Shown here: positions 1 through 10,682 of the stretch, in pieces
Numbering within the stretch: the first letter of the stretch is position 1
Layout of the letters: every line of letters begins with the position of its first letter
Assembly: GCA_028386065.3 (NCBI GenBank)
Contig: JAKUCV010006746.1
Location: forward strand, 114,532-178,531
Origin: Turnera subulata
Lineage: Eukaryota; Streptophyta; Magnoliopsida; Malpighiales; Passifloraceae
DNA: 64,000 bases
Reading direction: 5' to 3'
Notes under the pieces: generated by a model
Databases searched by the model: none
The model's input: only the letters and a program-made list of their open reading frames with translations
What the model was told of the DNA's origin: nothing
Position numbers and translations under genes: made by a program

Positions 1-2
1 GC

Positions 3-2866
3 TTGGAGAGTGGCTACAAGCATATCAGCAAGTCGGGGATTGGTGAGTTCTCGGGCGAGGGCAAGGTGGAGAAGCTGGAAGATGTTTGGTTCAGACAGGT
101 GGAGAATGTGATGGAAAAGTTCACATGTCAACCAGCGTCTCAGACAAAGTATGTGGCCCACATGTTCACTGGTTATGCTCTGACATGGTGGCAGGAGCTG
201 GTGGCAAATATGCCTAAACCAGTGGTGATGCCGTAGGAAGATTTCAAAGGGAGGTTCCATAAGGATTTCCTTTCTATCAGTTACCGGGAGTAGTTGAAAA
301 GGTAGTTCCTTGACATCAAGTAGGGGGATGAAGAGTAAGTCACTGCTTTTCGGATTCGGTACAACACTCTTCTCTCCTATGCCAGGGAGTTTGTGCCAGA
401 TGAGGAGACCAAGTGCAGACGATTTGTGAATGCTCTACGCCACACCATGGGGGCACCTGTGGCTAGTGGGAGGCACAAGACCTGGGAAGCAGTTTGTGAG
501 GCTGCAGTGGACACGGAGAGGATCTTTCTGGCAGCACAGTAGGCTCAAGCAGCTGGGCAGAAGAAGCGGGATTCTTCTTTTCCAAACAGTGGTAGTCAGC
601 CGAAGAGGCAGTATACAGCTTCTAGTGGTGGAAATTCGGGTGGTTCTTCTTTTCGAAGGTCTAAGAAGAACTGGGGAGGTGGCTACCGAGGTAGATCGGG
701 TAGATTGTCGGGTGGCCAGTCACATCAGGATGTGTCCCGTGGACAGGATGTTTCAGAGCGCCCTCCACTCAAGTGCTGGGGTTGTGGGAAGTTTGGGCAC
801 ATCAGGCCCAATTGTCCCGAGAAGTCTAGTGGTGGATCTCAGTACACGGTTCAGAGTTCTTTAGCTTCAAGCTTAGGCAGGGGCAATGGTTACAAAGGTC
901 GTGGTTGTGGTAATGGATCTGGGGGCAGAGGCGGAGCGATGCAGGCAGCTACACCTCGAGTTTATGCCATCACCAGAGAGGAGGCTACTGATGGTCCAGA
1001 GGCCATTGCAGGTATATTTATGGTTTTTGGTCATCGTGCATATGCTTTGGTTGATCCAGACTCTATAAATTCCTTTATTTCATGTGCATACATGACTAGA
1101 CATGATTGTGATGATGATGACCTAGGTAGACCCTTGAGAGTTCGGTACCGTATAGTTAGTTTGGATCGAGTATGTAGAAATGTATCCATTGAGTATGATG
1201 ATGAGTGTTTTCCCACTGATCTTAGTGTTATGGATTTGAGTGAGTTTGATGTGATTCTTGGCATGAATTGGTTGTCGAGACACCAAGCTGTGGTAGATTG
1301 CCTAGCCAAGAAAGTGACCTTGTGTTCTCTTTTAGGGCATAGATTGGTATTTGTTGGGGAGCGGAGAGCTCTTTCTGCTTGTTGTATATCAACTATACAG
1401 GCTTTCAGGATGATTCGGGAAGGATGTGATACGTTCCTTGCCCATGTGGTGGACTCTACGGTACCAGTGCTGGGTTTGGAGGATATCCCAATAGTGAGGG
1501 AGTTTCCAGATGTTTTTCCTGACGAGTTACCAGGTTTACCTCCGGAGCGAGAGGTGGAGTATACATTGGACTTGGTACCGGGAGTTGCTCCTATATCTAT
1601 TCCACCCTACAGGATGGCTCCGACTGAACTTCAAGAGTTGAAGAAGCAGTTGGAGGAGTTGCTAGAAAAGGGTTTCATTAGACCGAGCACTTCACCTTGG
1701 GGTGCCCCGGTCTTGTTTGTTAAGAAGAAGGATGGTAGTATGCAGATGTGTGTGGACTACAGGCAGTTGAACAAGGTGACTATGAAGAACAAGTATCCGT
1801 TGCCTAGGATTGATGACTTGTTTGATCAGTTACAGGGAGCATCTGTGTTCTTAAAGATCGACTTGCGGTCCGGTTACCATCAGGTCAGGATTGCAGAACA
1901 GGACATACCAAAGACTGCTTTTCGCACTCGGTATGGCCACTATGAATTTGTTGTAGTTCCTTTCGGGTTGACAAATGGTCCTACAGTGTTCATGTGCGTG
2001 AAGTATGGGGTGTTCCATGAGTTCCTAGATCGGTTTGTGGTTGTGTTCATTGATGATATTCTGGTTTACTCGAGGAGTAAGGCTGAGCATGAGGAGCATT
2101 TGAGGTTGGTGTTGCAGAGGCTGCGGGAGAAGCAGCTTTATGCCAAACTCAGCAAATGCGAGTTTTGGTTGGATGAAGTGGCTTTTCTCAGGCATATAGT
2201 GTCGGGAGAAGGTATTAAGGTGGACCCGACCAAGGTTAAGGCGGTTATGGAGTGGGAACCACCGAAGAATACATCTGAGGTGCGGAGTTTTCTTGGACTT
2301 GCTGGTTACTATCGCAGGTTCATTGAGGGTTTTTCCTTGATAGCGGGTCCCTTGACTAAGCTATTGAGGAAAGATTGTTCTTACGTGTGGGATGATCATT
2401 GCCAACAGAGTTTTGAGGAGCTGAAGAGTTGGTTGACATCTGCACCAGTGTTGACAGTTCCTAGACCCGGTGTGGAGTACACGGTGTTTAGTGATGCTTC
2501 TGGTTTGGGTTTGGGTTGTGTGTTGATGCAGGAGGGTCGGGTGATTGCCTATGCTTCCAGGCAGTTGAGGACTCATGAGAAGAATTATCCGACCCATGAT
2601 TTAGAGTTAGCTCCTGTGGTCTTTGCTTTGAAGATCTGAAGACACCATCTTTTTGGGAAGAAGTGTCGGATTTTCACGGATCATAAGAGCTTGAAGTACA
2701 TCATGACCCAGAAGGACCTCAATATGAGGCAGAGGCGTTGGATCGAGCTCTTGAAGGATTATGATTGTACTATTGAGTATCATCTAAGAAAGTCTAATGT
2801 GGTTGCAGATGCTTTGAGCCGGAAGAGAGTGTCATCTGTAGATGAGGAGTCGGTTTCCTTTGATTC
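3..2866 (+). pseudogene. gag-protease-RT-RNase H of the chromovirus (decayed)
   Basis: One reading frame (frame 3) runs from gag to RNase H, interrupted by stops at about 234, 294, 306, 324, 543 and 2637. The gag C-terminus has a CCHC knuckle ([14 protein letters not shown], about 774-815). The protease site reads [10 protein letters not shown] instead of the usual D-S-G, so it is probably dead. RT is well kept: the finger/palm region starts near 1610, the catalytic VFIDDILVY is at about 2045-2075, and the C-terminal [11 protein letters not shown] at about 2290-2325. RNase H continues to DALSRKR near 2825. Most stops fit CAG to TAG or TGG to TGA transitions. Downstream the frame is cut by the Cassandra insertion. 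Confidence 0.9.
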
Positions 2867-3193
2867 CTGTGACACCCTGAGTCTGTGAGGGCGGGAAGTG
2901 TACGCCGATGCTGGGATAAGCATTGACAAGGAGCGGCTTCTGGCAGGCTTCTAGACGGAGGGACATAGGAATGAGCCGAAATCCACACCGGAATAGGAGA
3001 GATCCTGAGACTGTGTAGGGATGGGGCTGCACAGTTGGGGCGATTTCATAATTATATAGGTATGGGACTGTATAATTAAGAATAGCTCAAATGAAGTGAT
3101 TTCGAGGTTGTACAGGTATGGGACTGCACAATCGAGAATAGCTTAAACGGTTTGGTGGGTACTAAGTATATCAACAAGTGCATCTACCTTTTT

Positions 3194-3283
3194 GGCGCTC
3201 ATTCCAGAAGAACTCTAAAGTTAAACGTGCTTGACTTGGAGAAATTCTAGGATGGGTGACCTCCTGGGAAGTTTTCCCCAGAA
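3194..3283 (+). promoter_or_regulatory. 5S-rRNA-like domain in Cassandra LTR1
   Basis: The segment from ggcgctcattccag to gttttccc follows the plant 5S rRNA gene. It has an A-box-like aagttaaacgtgcttg and an exact C-box-like ggatgggtgacctcctggg, i.e. the internal control region for RNA polymerase III. In Cassandra this domain is conserved. Whether this copy is transcribed is not visible here. Confidence 0.85.
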
Positions 3284-3763
3284 ACGTGCGAGTGAGGACA
3301 AAGCATGTTGGAAAGGTCCCGTGTTGGTCTGTAGTGATAGTCGACAAATCGGGACGTTACAGTTGGTAGCGGAGCTCCAGAACTCCCCTAGTACGGTGCA
3401 GGGTTCGGGGACGAACCTAGCGAAAGCTGGTGGGCCTGTGACACCCGGGGTCTATGAGGGCTGGAAGTGTACGCCGGTGCCGGGATGAGCATGGACAAGG
3501 AGCGGCTTCTGACAGGCTTCTAGATGGAGGGGCACAGGAATGAACCGAAATCCACACCAGAATAGGAGAGATCATGAGACTGTGTAGGGATGGGGCTGCA
3601 CAGTTGGGGCGATTTCATAATTATGCCGGTATGGGACTGTATAATTAAGAATAGCTCAAATGAAGTGATTTCGAGGTTGTACAAGCATGGGACTACACAA
3701 TCGAGAATAGCTTAAATAGTTTGATGGGTACTAACTATATCAACAAGGTGCACCTACCTTTTC

Positions 3764-3851
3764 GGCGCTCATTCCAGAAGAACTCTAAAGTTAAACGTGC
3801 TTGACTTGGAGAAATTCTAGGATGGGTGACCTCCTGGGAAGTTTTCCCCGG
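3764..3851 (+). promoter_or_regulatory. 5S-rRNA-like domain in Cassandra LTR2
   Basis: This is the same A-box/C-box arrangement as in LTR1, with only a few substitutions relative to it. Both LTR copies therefore keep the pol III-like internal promoter core. Confidence 0.85.
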
Positions 3852-3931
3852 AAACGTGCGAGTGAGGACAAAGCATGTTGGAAAGGCCACGTGTTGGTCT
3901 GTAGTGACAGTCGACAAACCGGGATGTTACG

Positions 3932-5126
3932 TTGTAGTGCCATCTTTATTGGAGTTGAGGTCTTTGGATGCCCAGTTGGAGGTTGATGATACCGGGGCCT
4001 TGATGGCCAGTTTGAGCATCCGACCGACCTTGCGGGATAAGATTATGGAGTTGCGGGTAGCACAAAGATGTACCTGAACCTAAAGAGTCACTATTGGTAG
4101 CCGGGGATGAAGAAGGATGTTGCAGAATTTGTGGCTTGTTGTATGACTTGTCAGCAGGTGAAAGCCGAGCTTCAGGCTCCTGCCGACAAGATGTGATCTA
4201 TCCAACAGACGGATACGATGGATAAGCTGGCAAGATTGTATGTCTCGGGTGCTGTCAGATTACATGGAGTTCCTCTATCTATTGTTTCGGACAGGGATCC
4301 GAGGTTCACATCCCACTTTTAGAAGAGTTTGTAGTCAGCTTTGGGTATTAAGCTGAATTTCAATACAGCTTTCCATCCACAGATAGATGGACAGTCCAAG
4401 AGGACTATTCAGACTTTGGAGGACATGTTTAGAGCCTGTGTGCTCAACTTTAGTGGTTCTTGGGATGAGACATTACCGTTGGTTGAGTTTGCTTATAACA
4501 ACGGTTATCACTCCAGTATCGGTATGGCGCCTTATGAGGCTTTGTATGGGCGGAAGTGCTGTAGTCCGATCTGTTGGGATGAGGAGGGTCTGAGATAGGT
4601 GATTGGTCCACATCTTGTCCAGAAGACTGCGGATCAGATTGAAGTGATCAAGCAGTGCGTGAGAGCTGCTCAAGACCGACAGAGGAGTTATGCTGATAAG
4701 CATCGTTGGGAGATGAAGTACAGTGTAGGTGACAGAGTTTTCCTCCGTGTTGCTCCCTGGAGAGGTGTTATCCGGTTTGGGAGGAAGGGCAAGTTGAGCC
4801 CTCGTTATATCGATCCTTATGAGATCGTGGAGCGGATTGGTCCGTTGGCCTATAGATTGGCTTTATCGGAGGAGCTGTCTCTTATACACGATGTATTGAG
4901 GCGTTATCGGTCTGATACGAGTCATGTGGTGTCACCAATGGAGTTGGAGGTTGCTGATGATTTGATTTATGTCGAGGAGCCGGTTGAGATCTTAGCTCGG
5001 GAAGTACGACAGTTGAGGAGTCGTACTATTCCTATGGTTCGAATTAGATGGAGCCGTCATTCTCCGAATGAGGCTACTTGGGAGGTTGAGTCCCATATGA
5101 GGGAGCAGTATCCACATCTGTTCTGA
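3932..5126 (+). pseudogene. integrase and chromodomain of the chromovirus (decayed, internal deletion)
   Basis: The reading resumes after the TRIM with the RNase H-integrase linker. A decayed zinc-binding region follows (CCMTCQQVKAE near 4140), then the integrase core from about 4240: GVPLSIVSDRDPRF carries the second catalytic Asp, and the Glu lies in the following FHPQIDGQSKRTIQ region, where the usual QSERT is QSKRT. The core segment that normally holds the first catalytic Asp (M-D-F-V-T-G-L-P type) is absent. The text jumps from about 4197 to a TMDKLARLYV-like stretch, so roughly 45-50 residues are deleted. The last clean stretch, 4599-5126, encodes the integrase C-terminus and a chromodomain (VRIRWSRHSPNEATWE). 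Stops at 4320, 4332 and 4597 also break it. Confidence 0.88.
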
Positions 5127-5174
5127 TCTTATCTTGTAATTTCGAGGACGAAATTTTCATAAGTAGGGTAGAAC
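5127..5174 (+). other. Spacer and polypurine tract before the 3' LTR
   Basis: A short spacer contains aatttcgaggacgaaatt and the purine-rich aagtagggtagaac, directly followed by the LTR start. The same block occurs in reverse complement at 40052-40090, which ties the two Tekay-like elements to one family. Confidence 0.8.
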
Positions 5175-6799
5175 TATAACGCCCCGATTTTTCAAAATTT
5201 ATTTTACGGAATTTACAAAAATTCTATTTCCAATTTTACCCTCAAAATATTTCTGAATTTTGGTCAAGTAGCTAATTCTTTTCCTTGGAAAATATTCCGA
5301 TACTTTGTTTTAATCCTAAAATTGAAGTCCAGTTTCGAACCGTGTCGAGTTCGGATGAGGAACATACCTTTTGGGAGGTTTTCGGCTAAACTACGTCGTT
5401 TTGGAAGTTTAAGGAACAAAAAAAAAAACCAACTAGGTCGTTCTGCTTGGCCGGCCAAACCCTAGCCTTCTTTCTTCCTTTTCTTTTCTTCTCTTTCTTT
5501 TCTTTCTTTTCTTTCTTCTCTTCTCCACACACGACGGCGGCCAACCTCTTCCTCCTTCTATTTCTCTCGCTGCCACCACCACTCATCTTCTTCTCCTCGC
5601 CCCACAGTCGCTACACGATTCTTAAACGGGCATCGCCGTTTTGCCGCATCGAGGAGAGGAGGGGCTCGGCGCGCCTGGGTGGAAAACACTAGGAAGGAGC
5701 TCGAGCTGCTGCTGTTGTTTACACAGGTAGGCCGCCGTCCTCTTCTTCTTTTCCCTCACTTAATTCCGGTGTCGAGAAGAGGGGTGGTTTTATTCGGATT
5801 TTTGCTTTGTGGTGGTTCGGGTTTGGCGTTGGTAGGCTGGGTGATTTTCAGGCCGAGGTGGGTTTTTGGTTCCAAGGAGTGCTGTTGCACGGCTCGGGAC
5901 TGGTGGTTTGGTTACGAATCCGACGGTGTCTGCTTGGATTTTGTTTTTCCGGTAAGACCCCAACTCTCAATCTTCCTCTTTAGCTTGCATTGTTGATGCT
6001 TCCTGTGATGGAATTGTGATTGAGTATTGTTTTTGCATCATCGTGGTTTGGGGAAATTTATGGAGGTTGTTTTCGGGTTGTTGTAGAAATTCCGGCGAGG
6101 TTGTGACCGGAATCCGGTGGGAGGTTACTGTTCCGGCGAACAAGGTTCAGTTCCGTCAGAATGGAATTCTTCTCCGGTATTAAAGGTATCTCGTCCGATG
6201 ATGTTATGTGTTAATTCCTTCACGCACGGCATGTAATATTATTAGACAAAGTATTAACGATGTAACGGGAATAGTAGGGTTAGTGGAACCGTGTGCGGGG
6301 CTGAGAGGCATGTAGCCAGGATAGTCTCGATGTGCATAGTACCTCTAGGACGGTAACTCGGGCTCGTGTAAAATCCTTACACGAGAGTTAGACTAGATTG
6401 GGCCTTGGCCCAACAATAAAATATTTTGACCATTATAACATGTGGACTTCAAATATGTGGGCTTGAGCCCAAGGACATGTGAGTATTTAATAGTGGATTT
6501 GTTGGTTGGGTTCTAGGCCAAAGTTGATGTGGACGTCGGCCTCATTTGATGTTTGGACTTAGATGGGCTTTAAGCCTGCGACCTTTAGGCCCGTGACGTG
6601 GAGTATAGTTGTGGGTGAATGCAATTGAGGGTAACGGGATAGATAAGACCGGGTTTGATATCAGATGCATTCCATGAGCATGCATATTCTTTTTTGTTGT
6701 TGAACATCTTTGTGAGATATGGTGTCTATGTGTATAGGCACAAGACATAACTCGGGAGCAACAGGATCTAGTGCTGGACAGACAGAGCGCCATCATAAC

Positions 6800-7980
6800 T
6801 AGGGATGGAAACGGGGCGGGGAATTAGCGGGTAGAGTAATCCCCGCCCCGCCCCCCGCACCATAGCTTTCTCTTCGCCCCGCCCCGCCCCGCTCCCCGCA
6901 CGCGGGGAAAAATTTAGCCCCGTCCCCACTACCGGCGATCCCCACAGATCCCCGCGGATCCCCATTCCCCGAACAAAATAACACCAGTTAATTCAAAATA
7001 CGGGTATCACACACACAATACCACTGGCAAAATCTCTATCAAGAAAGCACAGGCCACAAAAATAAGACATAGTCCATACTAATCCAACAACTTTATCGAG
7101 TAAAAAACTAAAGGAATTAGAACTAAACATAAGAACAAAAAAGAAGAGGATTTCACAGAAATACCTTAACCAAGCACCCTCCCAACGATTCGCATCCACC
7201 GACACCACAACCCCCAAAATCGCACCCAAATTAACAAAGCCACATCCAAAGAACACAAAACAGCAACAACGAAAGTCTGATTAGTCTAATCCAATAGAAA
7301 TCCGGTTAAAGAAAGAGAAAGAAATCGTGGAGAGGAGGGGAGTAGAGGTTGTTGTTGGGCCTTACCCACACACCCACGTGGTCGGCGAGGGCGAGTAGCA
7401 GATCGGCGAAGGGTCAGAAGCCAAAGTGGAGACCAACGGTGACCGTCGCAGCGGCGGTGCAAGCTGTAGAGGAGGAGGAGAGATCGGGCGCCGGTTGTTG
7501 TAGTGGAGCGATGGGAGACAGGGAAGAGATTGAGGGAGAGGACAGTGCGGAGGCCGACCTATGAACAACGACAATGATGATAGTGAACAGAGAGGGGGAA
7601 ATTGATGGAGGGTGAGGGATGATGAAGAATTGAAAGAGGGAGGGAGGGAGAGAGAGATAGCTGGAAGAGGAGATGGAGTGTGGTGTGTGGCGGCGAGAGG
7701 TTTAGAAGATAAGATTTAGGTTTAGGTTTATTATTTTTTATATACATTAAATGACTAAAATACCAAAATTATAGAAATATATTCATTAGTAATATGGGGT
7801 AAAATAGTATTTTCAAATTTTGCGGGTCCCTACAGGGCGGGTAGTGTGATCCCCGCCCCGCCCCGCGAATTATCCTCGGGTAGAAAAATCCCCCCATCCC
7901 CGCCCCACGGGGCAAAAAAAATCCCCATCCCCGCCCCACTAGCGGGGAATCCCCGCTGGTGGGGATTTTTGCCATCCCTA
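6800..7980. mobile_element. hAT-like non-autonomous DNA transposon, 1181 bp, perfect 8-bp TSD
   Basis: The ends are inverted (tagggatgg ... ccatcccta) and are flanked by an identical 8-bp duplication, atcataac, at 6792-6799 and 7981-7988. An 8-bp TSD is the hAT signature. Both subterminal regions are packed with ccccgcccc/ggggcgggg motifs. No transposase frame is present. The middle (about 6985-7800) is not repeat-like. Read on the - strand it has a pyrimidine-rich leader, a GC-rich stretch and a possible GT splice donor, and may be captured host sequence. Confidence 0.88.
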
Positions 7981-8402
7981 ATCATAACTGAGGTGACTCT
8001 GTAAGACTTATATACCTGTATGCGAATACTTGTTGGTATGGTTAGGTAGTACTGCTTGTTGTGTATGCTTCATACTGTTGACTGTGTTGTGTACCTGGTT
8101 GTTTATGTACTGAATTGCCATGATAATAAATATGTGTTGCTTTTCCATGTGATTCTCCTATGAGCTGTTATTGCCATACTTGTGTTATATGCTGTCTTGC
8201 TATATCCAGTTTTTTGTGAGCTTTGGGCTCTGTGTAGAGAACCTCTGTAATGGTACACAACTTAGATACTACTTGAGGTGACACTTATACAATTTCATAA
8301 TTGGTAACATAACGTACCTGAATAATTAGTAAGTTCTACTGTGGGGCTGTTGATCGGTAGCTCCGAGAGGGAAGAGAGGGTACACCTCGGGTCCTGTTAT
8401 TT

Positions 8403-8665
8403 TAGTGAAGTGTATTCACAGAGACGGCGACGAGGGAATTGATGGGTACGCCCTCGGTTAGTATATTAGTGAGAGTACCCCTCACAGAGCTGGCGCCTTG
8501 GGGATTTGTCGGGTGTACCCCTTGGTTTTTTGTTATTATCCATTTCTTTTGGTGAGAGCACCCCTCACAGAGCTGGCGACTTGGGGACTGACGGGTGTGC
8601 CCCAAGATTTTGTATTATAATTTTTTTGAGGAGAGCACCCCTCCTAGAGCTGTCGGCCACCTGTT
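8403..8665 (+). repeat. Degenerate tandem repeat inside the LTR (about 4 x 75-83 bp)
   Basis: Units share the core gagagcacccctcacagag followed by ctggcgacttgggga. Starts are near 8403, 8469, 8552 and 8630; the first and last units are the most diverged. The related LTR at 36659-40051 carries its own short tandem block (period about 84-88 bp, near 37659-37812). Confidence 0.7.
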
Positions 8666-9300
8666 TGTTAGTGGTTTTCTATGTCGGAACCTACCCATTC
8701 TAGTGTTGATATTTATACTATATATATACTGTATGTGTGGTATTTGACACATGTTGATTTTGTGTGTATACTTGTGCTCGTGGACTTACTCACCCTACGA
8801 GCCTGTCTTTGTGTGCCTGTATGTTTGTCTTATATTGTACATTGAGTAGGCGACTCATATAAATCGCCACCGTGGTTTTACAGAACATTAGTAGCTTGTT
8901 GACGGTTGCTCTTACCTCAGGTATCAGACTCTTTTATTTCAGCAGGTAGCTGCGTTTCCTTCCTGGTGGATCCAGAGAGTTGACACTTATATGTTCTACA
9001 CTTGTCATTGATATTATTGTTATTATTTTTCCGCTGCGTATTATTGTCGGGATACTGTTTTGGTTCCTTGGATTTTGATTAGTTGTTGTTCCAGTTGGTT
9101 CAACCGGTGGTGCTTTGGCTAGTTAAGCCTGATTTATATTTGACTCTTGTATCCCGATGTTTATTTTTTGTTACTCTGGGATATTGAGGGGATGTTTTCA
9201 CATAGAGTTTTGGCATCCCTGGACTAAAGGGCGTTTTGGTCATTTCATATTTATTTATGTTTTGGTATATTTGTTTCTGGGATGCTGTCGTTTCACCATG

Positions 9301-10491
9301 AACCAATTGGATTGGGGAGAGTTTATGATAACTTGTTGGCTTGATGCACACAAGTATTGCTACATGCAAAATTGCATGTCTCCAGGCAGTAACGGGGAAT
9401 TTACATCTCTTCAATAATGGCCTAGCAATCACTTGGAGGCGTTTAATCAACGATTCTGCTAGACCATTTTGGGTATGAACATGAGCTACAGGATGTTCAA
9501 CCACAATTCCAATTGACATACAATAGTCATTAAACGCCTTAGAGATGAATTCAGCAGCATTATCAAGACGTATAGTCTTGATTGCATGATCAGGGAAGTG
9601 TGCTCGCAATTTGATCAATTGTGATAATAAGCGTGCAAATACTAAATTACGTGAGGACAACAGGCACACATGGGACCATCTAGTTGATGCATCAATTAAA
9701 ACCATAAAATATCTAAATGGTCCACACGGTGGATGTATAGGTCCACAGGTTGGATGTATAGGTCCACAAATATCTCCCTGAATTCTTTCCAAAAATGCTG
9801 GTGATTCAGAACCAACCTTATCATATGAAGGTCGGATAATTAATTTTCCTTGTGAACAAGCAGCACATGAAAATTCATTAAATTGATAACTCTTCTGGTT
9901 TTTCAATGGATGACCAAATGAATTTTCAATAATTCGGGGCATCATTATTGATTCGGGATGGCCCAACCGGTCATGCAAAATTTTTAACTCATTAGTCAGC
10001 TTCAGGCTGGTGCCAGCTTTTGGCTGGGTATAATAACTTTCAATGACTCGAATATTTGTGTAGTACAATGCAGAGGACAATACAGGTAATTCTTCCACAA
10101 CTTGTTTATTACCTGTAATAGTAATTTTTGTAATGCAGAGATATTCAACATCTCTTTCATTCATTGTCTCAATATGATATTCATTTAAACGGATATCCTT
10201 AAAACTCAACAAATTTCTTTGAGACTTTGAAGAGAGCAAAGCATTCTCAATAATTATCATTGTTCCCTTTGGTAGTAAAATTTGAGCTCTTCCGGAGCCT
10301 TCAATAATTTTTGTACTATCAGAGATTGTACTAACATATGCGTTTTCAAATTTCAATATTGAGAAGTATTTCCGTTTATTAAATACGGAATGAGTAGTTG
10401 CACTGTCTGCTAGACAGATATCTGAGTCATTGTTCTTGGAATTATATAGTTGAATGTCCATATCTTTATAAAAAAAAATAAAAACATACAT
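9301..10491 (-). pseudogene. copia protease and integrase (3' truncated by insertion)
   Basis: A continuous frame begins with a protease-like segment (CLADSATTHSVF, where the usual catalytic D-S/T-G has Ala in place of Gly). It continues with the GAG-pre-integrase zinc motif (LHDRLGHP ... CAACSQGK). The integrase core has Asp in IQGDICGP, Asp in IRLDNAAEF and Glu in LAESLIKRL. The frame breaks off at SPIQLVHG and runs on into the foreign LTR down to 9100, giving a chance tail of about 65 residues. A short tandem duplication (about 9720-9775) repeats the CGPIHP block after the first Asp, which may disturb the fold. Confidence 0.88.
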
Positions 10492-10682
10492 AAGAAAATA
10501 ATACTGAACTGAAATTTATTACAAATTAAAAGAACATTAAGAACATTAATAGGAATAAACAACAGATAAGAACATAAATGTAAAATACAAAGAAATTAGC
10601 AACAAGATTATTCTTGCTTCATTTTCTTGCTTGCTTCTTCTGGACAAGCAAGATAATCATCAATATCAAAATATGAGTCGGA

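Larger units (their letters stand above)
2868..3931 (+). mobile_element. Cassandra-type TRIM retrotransposon, complete, inserted in pol
   Basis: Two direct repeats of about 494 bp (2868-3361 and 3437-3931) start TGTGACACC and end GTTAC(A/G). They flank only 75 bp, which holds a Met-tRNA-like primer site just after LTR1 (ttggtagcggagctccag) and a purine-rich tract before LTR2. Each LTR carries a 5S-rRNA-like segment, the hallmark of Cassandra. There is no coding capacity, as is normal for the family. It separates RNase H from integrase of the host element. I could not see a clean target-site duplication: attcc precedes it and ttgta follows it. Confidence 0.9.
1..9295 (+). mobile_element. Ty3/gypsy chromovirus (Tekay/Del-like), 3' part, decayed
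   Basis: The window opens inside gag of an LTR retrotransposon whose 5' LTR lies upstream. Order seen: gag with zinc knuckle, protease, reverse transcriptase, RNase H, integrase, a C-terminal chromodomain, a polypurine tract at about 5160-5174, and one LTR at 5175-9295. The chromodomain after integrase and the long LTR point to the Tekay/Del branch. Two other elements are nested in it: a Cassandra TRIM at 2868-3931 and a hAT-like element at 6800-7980. Its 3' edge abuts copia integrase coding sequence. The five bases after the LTR, ccatg, are the presumed target duplication, but its partner is outside the window. Many in-frame stops mean it cannot make its own proteins. Confidence 0.92.
5175..9295 (+). 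repeat. 3' LTR of the chromovirus (about 2.9 kb without the nested element)
   Basis: It starts tataacgccccg (family start TGTAACGCCCCG, one G-to-A change) and ends gctgtcgtttca. Blocks match the LTR at 36659-40051 in reverse complement: the first ~250 bp, the gctcgtggacttactcaccctacgag block near 8780, and the gtaggcgactcat...cgccaccgtgg block near 8848. The boundary at 9295 is set by the return of copia coding sequence immediately after it. Short open frames inside are chance frames. Confidence 0.82.

Noticed and set aside
3190..3851. True 5S rRNA genes
   Set aside because: The 5S-like segments lie in paired LTRs with primer site and purine tract and are incomplete 5S genes, so this is Cassandra.
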